From: Bacteroidales bacterium
Lineage (GTDB): Bacteria; Bacteroidota; Bacteroidia; Bacteroidales; PUMT01
DNA length: 38,506 bases
NCBI GenBank assembly: GCA_007132225.1
Contig: SLPB01000082.1
Span: forward strand, 1 to 38,506
Reading direction: 5' to 3'
Numbering within the stretch: the first letter of the stretch is position 1; the number at the start of each line of letters is the position of its first letter. Shown here piece by piece: positions 19,505 to 28,206 of this stretch. Below the pieces are notes generated by a model. That model saw only the letters and a list, made by a program, of their open reading frames with translations, had not been told where the DNA came from and searched no databases. The position numbers and the translations under genes were made by a program.

Positions 19505-20455
19505 CTATGACTCCCCGATTAATCCCCTCCCTCTTTTTATTATCCTGTTATCATCTTTTAGCTGCTGAATTACCTTATCCAAAATACCATTAATAAAGTT
19601 ACTGCTTTTTTCCGTGCTGTAAAACTTAGCAATCTCAATATATTCATTGAAGGAAACCCTGGTTGGTATCGAATCATTAATAAGTATCTCAGCAACTGCG
19701 AGCTCCATTATAAGGACATCCATAAAAGCTATTCTTTCAATATCCCAGTTCCGGGTATGGTGATCTATCATTTTTTCATATTCCTCATGATGCAATACTA
19801 CATTTCGGAAAATATTTTTCACAAACCGGCGGTCTTCGTCGTCCTTGAAAAGGGTGCCGATGGGAACAGGAGTACCCTTATTGCCATTATATTTTTTTAA
19901 ACTTTTATCTACCATAAGTACAGTAAATTCAAGATCATCATTCCAGTATATGCTTCTTTCCTCCAATACCTGCTCCAGGGGCTCTGACACAAGAATTAAA
20001 TCATTCAGCAATTGCAGAACCATTTTTTTATCTGACTGCCATGATAATTCTTTTTCCTCGAGGTATGATAAATAAAATTCACTCTCTATAAGCTGCTTAT
20101 AAAGATTCCTTATCAACTCGGGATTATTATCCCAGGAAATCTTATGCTTTTTAAATAAATTGTTTAGAGATTCATGATTCACAAGATGAGTAATCAGCTG
20201 ATTATCCCTGAAACGGGTATTTGGATTAAGGTCCTGATAGCTCGGGGATAATTTTTCCCGGGCAAGTTCTATTCTTGCACCTGCATACCTTGCTAATTCA
20301 ATAATGAGCTTAAAGATTGAAAGATAAAGCTCGTAAGTTTTACCAATGCTAAAAAACAGTTCTTTCTCAGATTTGTCCAATGAACTGTTGCCTGACTTGA
20401 AATATGCGTAGGCTGCCTGAAGAACCTTAATCCTTAATAATCTCCTGCTTATCAT
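19505..20455 (-). CDS. nusB: Transcription antitermination factor NusB
   Basis: Start chosen at MISRRLLRIKVLQAAYAYF (internal to the 20479 ORF); C-terminal NusB domain AFMDVLIMELAVAEILINDSIPTRVSFNEYIEIAKFYSTEKSSNFINGILDKV. Confidence 0.92.
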   Translation of the reverse strand: MISRRLLRIKVLQAAYAYFKSGNSSLDKSEKELFFSIGKTYELYLSIFKLIIELARYAGARIELAREKLSPSYQDLNPNTRFRDNQLITHLVNHESLNNLFKKHKISWDNNPELIRNLYKQLIESEFYLSYLEEKELSWQSDKKMVLQLLNDLILVSEPLEQVLEERSIYWNDDLEFTVLMVDKSLKKYNGNKGTPVPIGTLFKDDEDRRFVKNIFRNVVLHHEEYEKMIDHHTRNWDIERIAFMDVLIMELAVAEILINDSIPTRVSFNEYIEIAKFYSTEKSSNFINGILDKVIQQLKDDNRIIKRGRGLIGES

Positions 20456-20785
20456 TTTATTTAAAGAGCCTCTGTACAATAACTTGTGAAAGCTGCAAAA
20501 TTAACCAATTTTTTAACCAAACTAAGATCTATTTCAAAAAATTATTTAATCCATTTTATTTACCTCAAATTTGTGTTTGGTCTTCAAAATTATTTTATTT
20601 GTTAAAAATTACTAATAGAATATATGTATACAAATTTATTAATAACCAACAAATATTTTCTGGTTAATCATCTCTGAGAATAATTAGATGCCTGATGTAA
20701 TAATTTTAATAAATGATCTACAATAGTTGGAATAGCTGAATATTTTCAGTCATTTGAATATTAATATACATAAAAAAGCAGGAAG

Positions 20786-21160
20786 ATGGAAGAGAATGAA
20801 AAAAAGACCGAAGCAGTTAACACAGAAAGACAGGACATTTTCTCACAAACGGTAAGAGCCGGCAAAAGAACATATTTCTTTGATGTTAAGGCTACCAGGA
20901 ACAACGATTATTACCTGACCATTACCGAGAGTAAAAAACGTTTTAACAAGGAAGGTAAGCAGTATTTTGAAAAACACAAAGTTTTCCTGTACAAGGAAGA
21001 TTTTGAAAAATTCAATAATGGGCTGGCCGAAGTAATTTCATTTATTAATACTGAGCAACCCCTTCAGAATGATCACGAAGAAAATGAAGTACTAACCGGT
21101 AAAGCACTTAACGAAAACGACAGTTTTACCAATGTAAGTTTTGACGATCTGGAAGAATAA
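20786..21160 (+). CDS. PUR-family (DUF3276) DNA/RNA-binding protein
   Basis: 124 aa; SQTVRAGKRTYFFDVKATRNNDYYLTITESKKRF...FEKHKVFLYKEDFEKF. Confidence 0.9.
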   Translation: MEENEKKTEAVNTERQDIFSQTVRAGKRTYFFDVKATRNNDYYLTITESKKRFNKEGKQYFEKHKVFLYKEDFEKFNNGLAEVISFINTEQPLQNDHEENEVLTGKALNENDSFTNVSFDDLEE

Positions 21161-21162
21161 AT

Positions 21163-21197
21163 ATAGCCTGAATATGAACTGCCCATATTCAGGCTAT
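21163..21197. terminator. 14-bp perfect hairpin immediately after the PUR-family gene
   Basis: ATAGCCTGAATATG-aactgcc-CATATTCAGGCTAT, starting 2 bp after the stop codon; no strong T tract. Confidence 0.6.
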
Positions 21198-21271
21198 CAC
21201 AAATCCATTTAAACTATATAGTGTCTGTTATAGTATTGTACAAACTTACATTTCACACATTTATAAAATAA

Positions 21272-22072
21272 TCAATAAAACAGGCTCAGGGGATACTTTT
21301 CACTGAACTTTGCAATGGTATCGAAAAGATCGGGAAAAAGTTGTTCAGTTACACGCTTTGTAATATGGAATGGTATCTCTTTGTAAAAAGCCTGGGCAAT
21401 GCCGCCGGTCATACAGGCAAGGCTTCCGCTGTCCGCGCCCAGTGAAATGACCAGTCTGAGTGCACTTTCATAATCACTGCTTTCAAGAAATGCGATAATG
21501 GCTTCCGGAACAGATCCTTCAGCCGATTGATCATAATAATAATCAGGTCTTATCTCCTCTATTGTTCTTTGCAGATTATAACCAAATGTTGTTTCAATAA
21601 AATTACGTATTTCCTCTTTTGTCCTGCCATTTTTAGAGAGAAACACGCATAAAGCAATTGCCTGTGCACCCTTTATGCCATCGGGATGATTGTGACTTAC
21701 CCCGGCACATTTAAGTGATTCGTCAAAAGCCTCGGAAACTGTCCTGGCAGCATAACCAACCGGACTTACCCTGAGTGCTGCTCCGTTATTCCAGCTATGA
21801 TATGGTTTGGGTTCGTCCTGCCTTAGCCATCTTGTAAAAGTTGGCCCGTACATTTTTCCCGGGTATTTCCTTCCGTAATTTTTCAGGCTTTGTGAATAAT
21901 CCCTGTCATTAATTAAAGAGTCCATTACAGCTATGGTCAGAATGCTGTCGGATGTAAAATCAGTTGGATTATCACTAAAAATCGGGAACCCATAAGGATC
22001 GGGCTTTTTTCCCCTGTGGGAAAAACCTATAATATCACCTGCAACTGCTCCGATAATCAACTTCTCAAACAT
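21272..22072 (-). CDS. ADP-ribosylglycohydrolase (DraG) family protein
   Basis: 266 aa; GAVAGDIIGF, FTSDSILTIAVMDSLI, SLGADSGSLACMTGGIAQAFY. Confidence 0.9.
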   Translation of the reverse strand: MFEKLIIGAVAGDIIGFSHRGKKPDPYGFPIFSDNPTDFTSDSILTIAVMDSLINDRDYSQSLKNYGRKYPGKMYGPTFTRWLRQDEPKPYHSWNNGAALRVSPVGYAARTVSEAFDESLKCAGVSHNHPDGIKGAQAIALCVFLSKNGRTKEEIRNFIETTFGYNLQRTIEEIRPDYYYDQSAEGSVPEAIIAFLESSDYESALRLVISLGADSGSLACMTGGIAQAFYKEIPFHITKRVTEQLFPDLFDTIAKFSEKYPLSLFY

Positions 22073-22232
22073 AAAACCTTCTTTTATAAACCCATAAGTA
22101 ACATGGAAAACATATATCCTGGCAAAATCACCGGCAAATTTAAAAAAATAAGCCCATCTTGTTTAAACCTGTTTAAATAAACCCCGAAAAACTGCAGATT
22201 TGAATGAATAACATGAATATCGACTCTAAAGA

Positions 22233-22967
22233 TTACAAGTTCCCTGATTCTTTTTGTTTTTGAATAATATCATTAATCTCTTCATTATTTAAGATCCTGA
22301 TGTTGGTAACAATGAAGTTGGTCTTTAAAAAACCTCCATATTCATTGCATTCAGCAATAGTTGCACTAAAAATACTGCGAATTGACTCTTTAATGGAAAC
22401 CACTACCAGCATCGAACAGTAATTATTCATAAAATTGATCTCTTCCAGCTCTGCTCCAAACTTACTAAGAGAAAAATCAAACTCATTTTTAACAATCCTT
22501 CTCTGAAGTTCATCAAATGATTTATCAAAATTATTTATCAGAACAACAAAATACCTTAACATTGATCCTTTTCCCCCAAGGCCCGTAGAAATAAATACCT
22601 GGTTTTCACCAAGCAGTTTGCTTTTAAGCAACATTCGGCTTTCCTGATAAGCCAGCAAGGCCCAGTTCCTGAGGTCAGGGTCAGGCTCCTTAAGATAATT
22701 TTCGATAGTTCGGAATGCTTCAACCTCTTCAACTGAGGCCAGCTGCACAAGCATTTTCTTTTTATCAGCGGGTGAAATATTCTTGTCGGACAAATTATTC
22801 TTTATGGCAGGAATATTGTCAGGTTCAACAGGTTCCTTCAAGCTTCTGGAAAATTCAAAATACTCCATCTGGAGGTCTATATCAATCTGTTGTTCAATTA
22901 TATTCAAATTTTCAGGGAAATACCCGAAAAAATCTTTAATTCGTTCATATATATTTTCTTCATCCAT
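22233..22967 (-). CDS. Hypothetical protein, possibly HEAT-repeat-like
   Basis: 244 aa intact ORF; helical segment AFRTIENYLKEPDPDLRNWALLAYQESRMLL; no family confidently recognised. Confidence 0.65.
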   Translation of the reverse strand: MDEENIYERIKDFFGYFPENLNIIEQQIDIDLQMEYFEFSRSLKEPVEPDNIPAIKNNLSDKNISPADKKKMLVQLASVEEVEAFRTIENYLKEPDPDLRNWALLAYQESRMLLKSKLLGENQVFISTGLGGKGSMLRYFVVLINNFDKSFDELQRRIVKNEFDFSLSKFGAELEEINFMNNYCSMLVVVSIKESIRSIFSATIAECNEYGGFLKTNFIVTNIRILNNEEINDIIQKQKESGNL

Positions 22968-23060
22968 AATCCAGTTATTACATCAGATATAAACGGATAT
23001 CAAACCCAAAGATTATGGCAAAGCACCCTGTTTTTTAATAAAAATCCCCATTTCAGGGTA

Positions 23061-23091
23061 TTTGATTAGTTCAATTTATAAACTATTTTTG
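23061..23091 (+). promoter_or_regulatory. Predicted Bacteroidetes-type promoter of the feoAB gene
   Basis: TTTG (23061-23064), 19-bp spacer, TATTTTTG (23084-23091); matches TTTG/TAnnTTTG consensus. Confidence 0.55.
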
Positions 23092-23151
23092 CTGGCCTTA
23101 TAATACCGCTTAAAGATGGAAAACATCTGAAATAAAGCAAATTACTTCAAT

Positions 23152-25773
23152 ATGACCCTTGCAGATCTTCAGAATGATCAGATTGGAATTATCACCAAGG
23201 TGAAGGGCCGTGGAGCATTCCGTAAGCGGATAACCGAAATGGGATTCGTAAAGGGAAAGACTGTCAGGGTTATTAAAAATGCTCCTCTTAAAGACCCTGT
23301 GGAGTACAGTATAATGGGTTATGAGCTGTCTCTGAGAAGAAGTGAAGCTGCACTTGTCGAAGTTGTAATTCCCCTGGATGGTAATGATCAGGTTAAGGAT
23401 AAATTCAGGGGGATTATTTCCAGTGAATGGTTAAGAACAAAAGCCGAAAAAAAGGGAAGACTTATAAATGTGGCGATGGTTGGGAATCCCAATGCCGGTA
23501 AAACAACTCTTTTCAATTTCGCCACCCGTTCAAAGGAAAGGGTTGGCAACTATGGCGGGGTTACAATTGATGCAAAGCACGGCAAATTTTCATTTAAGGG
23601 ATACAAGTTCAATATAGTGGACCTTCCCGGCACCTATTCTCTTACTGCCTATTCACCAGAAGAGCTGTTTGTAAGGGACCACATAACCAGCCAGATGCCT
23701 GATGTGGTGATCAACGTTGTTGATGCTTCCAATCTGGAACGAAACCTTTACCTGACCACCCAGTTGATAGACATGGACATCAAGGTTGTAATGGCCCTGA
23801 ATATGTATGATGAACTCCTGGAGACAGGAGACGACCTTGATTATGATTCCCTGGGTAAAATGACCGGAATACCGGTTGTCCCCACAATCGGATCAAAGAA
23901 TATCGGCATAAATGATCTTTTTCAAAAGGTTATTGATGTATATGAGGACGAAGACAGGGACCTGAGACATGTGCATATCAATTACGGACAGGAGATAGAG
24001 AAGTCCATTAAAAACATCCAGGAAAAAATCAAACAAAAAGAGAACCTGCATCTTACTGACAAGGTTTCTTCGAGGTTTCTGGCCCTTAAATTGCTTGAAA
24101 AAGACAAAGATGCAAAATTGCGCATATCAATTCTGAAAAATGCCGCTGATATAGAAGCCACGACAATTAAGGAAATCAAAAGGCTTAAAAATGCACTAAC
24201 CGAAGACAGCGAAACCCTTGTTACCGATGCAAAATACGGATTTATTTCAGGAGCTTTGCGGGAAACAATGACCAGGGGCCAAAATGACCGGCAAAAAAAA
24301 GCAGAGATTATCGATACCATCCTGACCCACCAGGTAATGGGATTCCCGATATTCCTGCTGTTTATATTCATCATGTTCCAGGCCACATTCACTCTTGGTG
24401 GTTACCCCATGGAATGGATTGAGCAGCTGATAGGAATAACGGGCGATTTTATTGACACCCGTATGAGTGAAGGAAGTCTTAAGGATCTTCTGATCAACGG
24501 CATAATCGGAGGAGTGGGTGGTGTAATAGTTTTCCTGCCCAACATACTTATCCTGTTCTTCTTCATATCACTGATGGAGGATACCGGTTATATGGCCAGA
24601 GCAGCCTTTATCATGGATAAGCTGATGCACAAGATAGGTCTGCATGGCAAGTCATTTATACCCCTGATCATGGGCTTTGGCTGCAATGTTCCGGCAATAA
24701 TGGCTACACGTACCATAGAAAACCGTAATAACCGTTTGCTTACAATACTGATTAACCCCTTCATGTCCTGCAGTGCCCGGCTGCCGGTATATGTGCTGAT
24801 CATTGGTGCGTTTTTTCCCGATTATCCGGGAACTGTACTTTTCAGTATGTACGGCCTTGGTATTTTGATGGCAGTGATCGTTGCGCTTCTATTCAAAAAA
24901 ACTCTTTTCAGGTCAGAGGATGTTCCATTTGTAATGGAACTGCCCCCATACAGGATGCCAACACTAACAACAACAACCAGGCATATGTGGCATAAGGGTT
25001 CACAGTACCTGAAAAAAATGGGAGGGATAATCCTGGTAGCCTCAATTATCATCTGGGCTCTAGGCTATTTTCCGCGAAATCCGGAATTATCATCCGGTAT
25101 TGCCTCCCTGTCAACCGGAGAAATTAAAAATTATGAACAAATAAATATAGTGGAATATCCAGGTGAAGATAAATATTTAACCATGCATAAAGTTAAAGAG
25201 ACAGGGATAAATTTACCGGCTACAACACCAATGCATTCACGTGCTTTGTCAGAAAATGATTCACACAGGGATATCCGGTTTAAACCCATAGCAGACCACC
25301 GGTCAGATCAGAAAAACAGAATACAGGCGAAAGCTCCTGAAAGGGAAACAGAGAGGCAACAAGAATCTTACATTGGAAGAATAGGGATGTTCATTGAACC
25401 GGTTATAGCGCCCCTGGGGTTTGACTGGAAAATGGGTGTGGCACTGCTTTCCGGTGTGGCAGCCAAAGAAATAGTTGTCAGCACCATGGGAGTGCTTTAC
25501 CAGGCAAGCCCTGAGGCAAATCTACCAACAGAAACCCTGGGAGACAGACTCCGGCATCAAAAATATCCTGATGGCACAAGGGTTTTTACCACGGCATCTG
25601 CCCTGTCATTCCTGGTGTTTATCCTCCTTTATTTCCCGTGTATTGCTGTTATAGCCACCATTAAGAATGAATCAGGACACTGGAAGTGGGCTGTTTTCAC
25701 AGTTTTTTATACGACCGGACTGGCTTATCTTATGTCATTCCTGGTTTACCGTTTAGGAAGCCTGATCTTTTAA
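23152..25773 (+). CDS. feoB: Ferrous iron transport protein, FeoA-FeoB fusion
   Basis: 873 aa; N-terminal FeoA domain, G1 GNPNAGKTTLFN, DLPGTYSL, NMYDE, then FeoB membrane core GFGCNVPAIMATRTIENRNNRLLTILINPFMSCSARLPVY. Confidence 0.96.
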   Translation: MTLADLQNDQIGIITKVKGRGAFRKRITEMGFVKGKTVRVIKNAPLKDPVEYSIMGYELSLRRSEAALVEVVIPLDGNDQVKDKFRGIISSEWLRTKAEKKGRLINVAMVGNPNAGKTTLFNFATRSKERVGNYGGVTIDAKHGKFSFKGYKFNIVDLPGTYSLTAYSPEELFVRDHITSQMPDVVINVVDASNLERNLYLTTQLIDMDIKVVMALNMYDELLETGDDLDYDSLGKMTGIPVVPTIGSKNIGINDLFQKVIDVYEDEDRDLRHVHINYGQEIEKSIKNIQEKIKQKENLHLTDKVSSRFLALKLLEKDKDAKLRISILKNAADIEATTIKEIKRLKNALTEDSETLVTDAKYGFISGALRETMTRGQNDRQKKAEIIDTILTHQVMGFPIFLLFIFIMFQATFTLGGYPMEWIEQLIGITGDFIDTRMSEGSLKDLLINGIIGGVGGVIVFLPNILILFFFISLMEDTGYMARAAFIMDKLMHKIGLHGKSFIPLIMGFGCNVPAIMATRTIENRNNRLLTILINPFMSCSARLPVYVLIIGAFFPDYPGTVLFSMYGLGILMAVIVALLFKKTLFRSEDVPFVMELPPYRMPTLTTTTRHMWHKGSQYLKKMGGIILVASIIIWALGYFPRNPELSSGIASLSTGEIKNYEQINIVEYPGEDKYLTMHKVKETGINLPATTPMHSRALSENDSHRDIRFKPIADHRSDQKNRIQAKAPERETERQQESYIGRIGMFIEPVIAPLGFDWKMGVALLSGVAAKEIVVSTMGVLYQASPEANLPTETLGDRLRHQKYPDGTRVFTTASALSFLVFILLYFPCIAVIATIKNESGHWKWAVFTVFYTTGLAYLMSFLVYRLGSLIF

Positions 25774-25782
25774 ACTGATATT

Positions 25783-25929
25783 ATGATACAGAATATTATT
25801 ACATACATGATTATTCTTTATGCGGCTCTATCTACAGCTTATCACACGGTTAAAATCTTTATTCCTGACAGGGTGAAAATAAAAAGAAATCCCTGCTCAG
25901 CCTGCAAGGGATGTGACCTCAAAGACTGA
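25783..25929 (+). CDS. FeoB-associated Cys-rich membrane protein
   Basis: Absent from the ORF track (48 aa). MIQNIITYMIILYAALSTAYHTVKIFIPDRVKIKRNPCSACKGCDLKD*; directly follows feoB. Confidence 0.85.
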   Translation: MIQNIITYMIILYAALSTAYHTVKIFIPDRVKIKRNPCSACKGCDLKD

Positions 25930-26029
25930 TTGTCTGCGAACACCTGACACAGGGTTTCTATTTTCGCCGGTAAAGGTATAAACCCTTATTTTTACATGCC
26001 TGTGGACATAATGCTTCTTTACATATCCC

Positions 26030-28090
26030 TCATTCTGCTTCTGCCCGGACCTGCCGGCTGCCCGCTTCCTCAATTAAATCATAAAACACCTGCAATATCT
26101 CGGTCCTTATATTTAGGGTGCTGATCAGGTTGTTATCCCTGGTGGGATAGACCCTGTTGGAAAGGAAAATATAAAGCAGGTCATGCTCAGGATCCATCCA
26201 TACGAAAGTGCCTGTAAATCCGAAGTGGCCAAAGCTGGCCGGTGATGCTCCCGGGCATGGATATGCCCTTTCGGGGGAACGCTCCGCATTATCCAGAACA
26301 GGTTTATCAAAACCTACCCCCCGGCGGTTTTCATTCTCCGGGAACTGCACGCTGGTAAATTCAGTTACAACATCCTGCGAAAGGTATCTTTTGCCACCAT
26401 ACACTCCTCCATTCAAATACATTTGCAGCAACTTGGCCAGGTCGCCGGCTGATGAAAACAGTCCGGCATTACCACTTATACCGCCCAGCACTGCAGAAGA
26501 TTCATCATGAACATAACCGTGAACAAGCTTTCTTCTGAATTTATTATCAACCTCAGTGGGCACAATGCGGTTAGCGGGAAAGTGGTGAAGTGGATTGTAA
26601 CGGAGGGTGGAAGCGCCCAGTGGCCTGAAAAAATCTTCGTAAAGAGCATCGGTATAAGGTCTTCCGTCAACACTCGCTATTACCACGGGTGAAACAATAA
26701 AAGGGATGCATGAATACCTGTACTCACCATGCGAAAGAAGGTCACTTCTGCGGATATCACGATACACCCTTTTGCGGATATTATCCGTGAGGTAAAGATG
26801 GCTGCCAATTTCGACCGAATAACCATTCATTGGTTCATGACGGTACCATCTTCTTTTGTAATGCCCCCTTCTTAAAGTCTGTCCCCAAAAGTTCAAACCA
26901 GGTTTTATCCCTGCCTGGTGGGCGAGAATGTCTCTCAGTATAAGATCTTCCTTGTTTGACCGTCTGAAAAGGCGGCTTTCCCAGTCGTCCCAGTAATAGC
27001 TCATAGGCCGGTCAAGATCCAGTGCTCCCATATCAACAAGATTCATATATAAAGGAAGAGGGCCGGAAATCTTGGTTACCGAAGCAAGATCATACAGGTC
27101 ATCTTTTTTGACTGTTATTCTTCCGGAATAGGTGTGGTGCCCCCACGCTTTATTAAGTATTACCTTCCCTTCTCTGGCAACAAGGACCCTGCATCCGGGG
27201 AATGCCTGCCTGTCGAGTCCCTCGCCAACAATGGAATCGACCCTATGATGCATTAACCTGCTGTCAAGTCCGGCTTCTTCGGGAATGGTATATTTAAGCC
27301 GTAAACCTCCTGTAGTTGTCAATCCCCATCCTTGGTGAAAATATTTGCCTGCAGATTCAGACAAGGTGCCGGAAGCACCAATGGCCCCGAAAATTAACTG
27401 CGCCGCCAGATCCTGAGCAAGTGGACTGTCATGATAGGTCATCAGCAAACCATCACTGGTTTCTATTCCTCTCCACTGTGAAAGAGCCGAGGGAGATCCA
27501 AAAAACACTGTTACAGACTCCCTTTCATGAAGGAGCCCCGGCAGGCCATCCAGTATACTGTTTTTATTGCTGTCGTCTTCAGGCAATTCAACTCCGGCTA
27601 TGCCTGTTATAATCCGGTTGTATTGTGCAAGCTCCTGTAATGCAATCTCGATTGACTGATCTGAGTGCATATCCATTTTTATAACAGGCATCTCCAGGTA
27701 ATCGTTTAGCCGGGAAGTAAAAGTCTCTGCCTCACCTATTATCAAAATGGCAAACCGGCCATTTTCGAGATTGGTCAAAGGAATAACCTCATCCCTGTTA
27801 ACAAGCAGAGTTAATGAGTTTTCAACAGCCTTCCGTTCTGCAACCTCTGGTGAAGGGATGGTTACTTTTTCCCTGGTTTTATGTTTTATGTCCGGTTCCC
27901 TGTATGCTTTGTTTCCAGCTTCTCCCGCAGTCCGGACTGGATAAAACGGACCGGAGTTGCCGGTTATAATTAATTTACCGGGAGCATCAGGATAGTTATT
28001 TGAAAGTGCATAACCGTGAATATCAATGATACATGTAAATACCAAAACACATGCAGTGAGTAAAAAGGGCGGAAAAACATATCTGATCAT
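26030..28090 (-). CDS. Beta-lactamase-family serine hydrolase with an N-terminal GH3 C-domain-like region
   Basis: 686 aa; signal peptide, LTLLVNRDEVIPLTNLENGRFAILIIGEA (GH3_C-like), then YDLASVTK (SxxK) and FGHFGFTGT; aligns with the C-terminal two-thirds of the 34695-37742 protein. Confidence 0.85.
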   Translation of the reverse strand: MIRYVFPPFLLTACVLVFTCIIDIHGYALSNNYPDAPGKLIITGNSGPFYPVRTAGEAGNKAYREPDIKHKTREKVTIPSPEVAERKAVENSLTLLVNRDEVIPLTNLENGRFAILIIGEAETFTSRLNDYLEMPVIKMDMHSDQSIEIALQELAQYNRIITGIAGVELPEDDSNKNSILDGLPGLLHERESVTVFFGSPSALSQWRGIETSDGLLMTYHDSPLAQDLAAQLIFGAIGASGTLSESAGKYFHQGWGLTTTGGLRLKYTIPEEAGLDSRLMHHRVDSIVGEGLDRQAFPGCRVLVAREGKVILNKAWGHHTYSGRITVKKDDLYDLASVTKISGPLPLYMNLVDMGALDLDRPMSYYWDDWESRLFRRSNKEDLILRDILAHQAGIKPGLNFWGQTLRRGHYKRRWYRHEPMNGYSVEIGSHLYLTDNIRKRVYRDIRRSDLLSHGEYRYSCIPFIVSPVVIASVDGRPYTDALYEDFFRPLGASTLRYNPLHHFPANRIVPTEVDNKFRRKLVHGYVHDESSAVLGGISGNAGLFSSAGDLAKLLQMYLNGGVYGGKRYLSQDVVTEFTSVQFPENENRRGVGFDKPVLDNAERSPERAYPCPGASPASFGHFGFTGTFVWMDPEHDLLYIFLSNRVYPTRDNNLISTLNIRTEILQVFYDLIEEAGSRQVRAEAE

Positions 28091-28206
28091 TTATTCAGAA
28101 TTATAATATTATCCCTGTATTGCCGGAACCAGGGCAAAATAAGGTCCGTTAAAAATATAGAGTAAAAGTATCATCCGGTTAAAAAGCAAAGGTCGTAATA
28201 AAAAAC

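Noticed and set aside
23025-23059. ACCCTG...CAGGGT inverted repeat upstream of feoAB as a riboswitch or operator
   Set aside because: Only 6 bp with a long AT-rich loop; no recognised regulatory motif.
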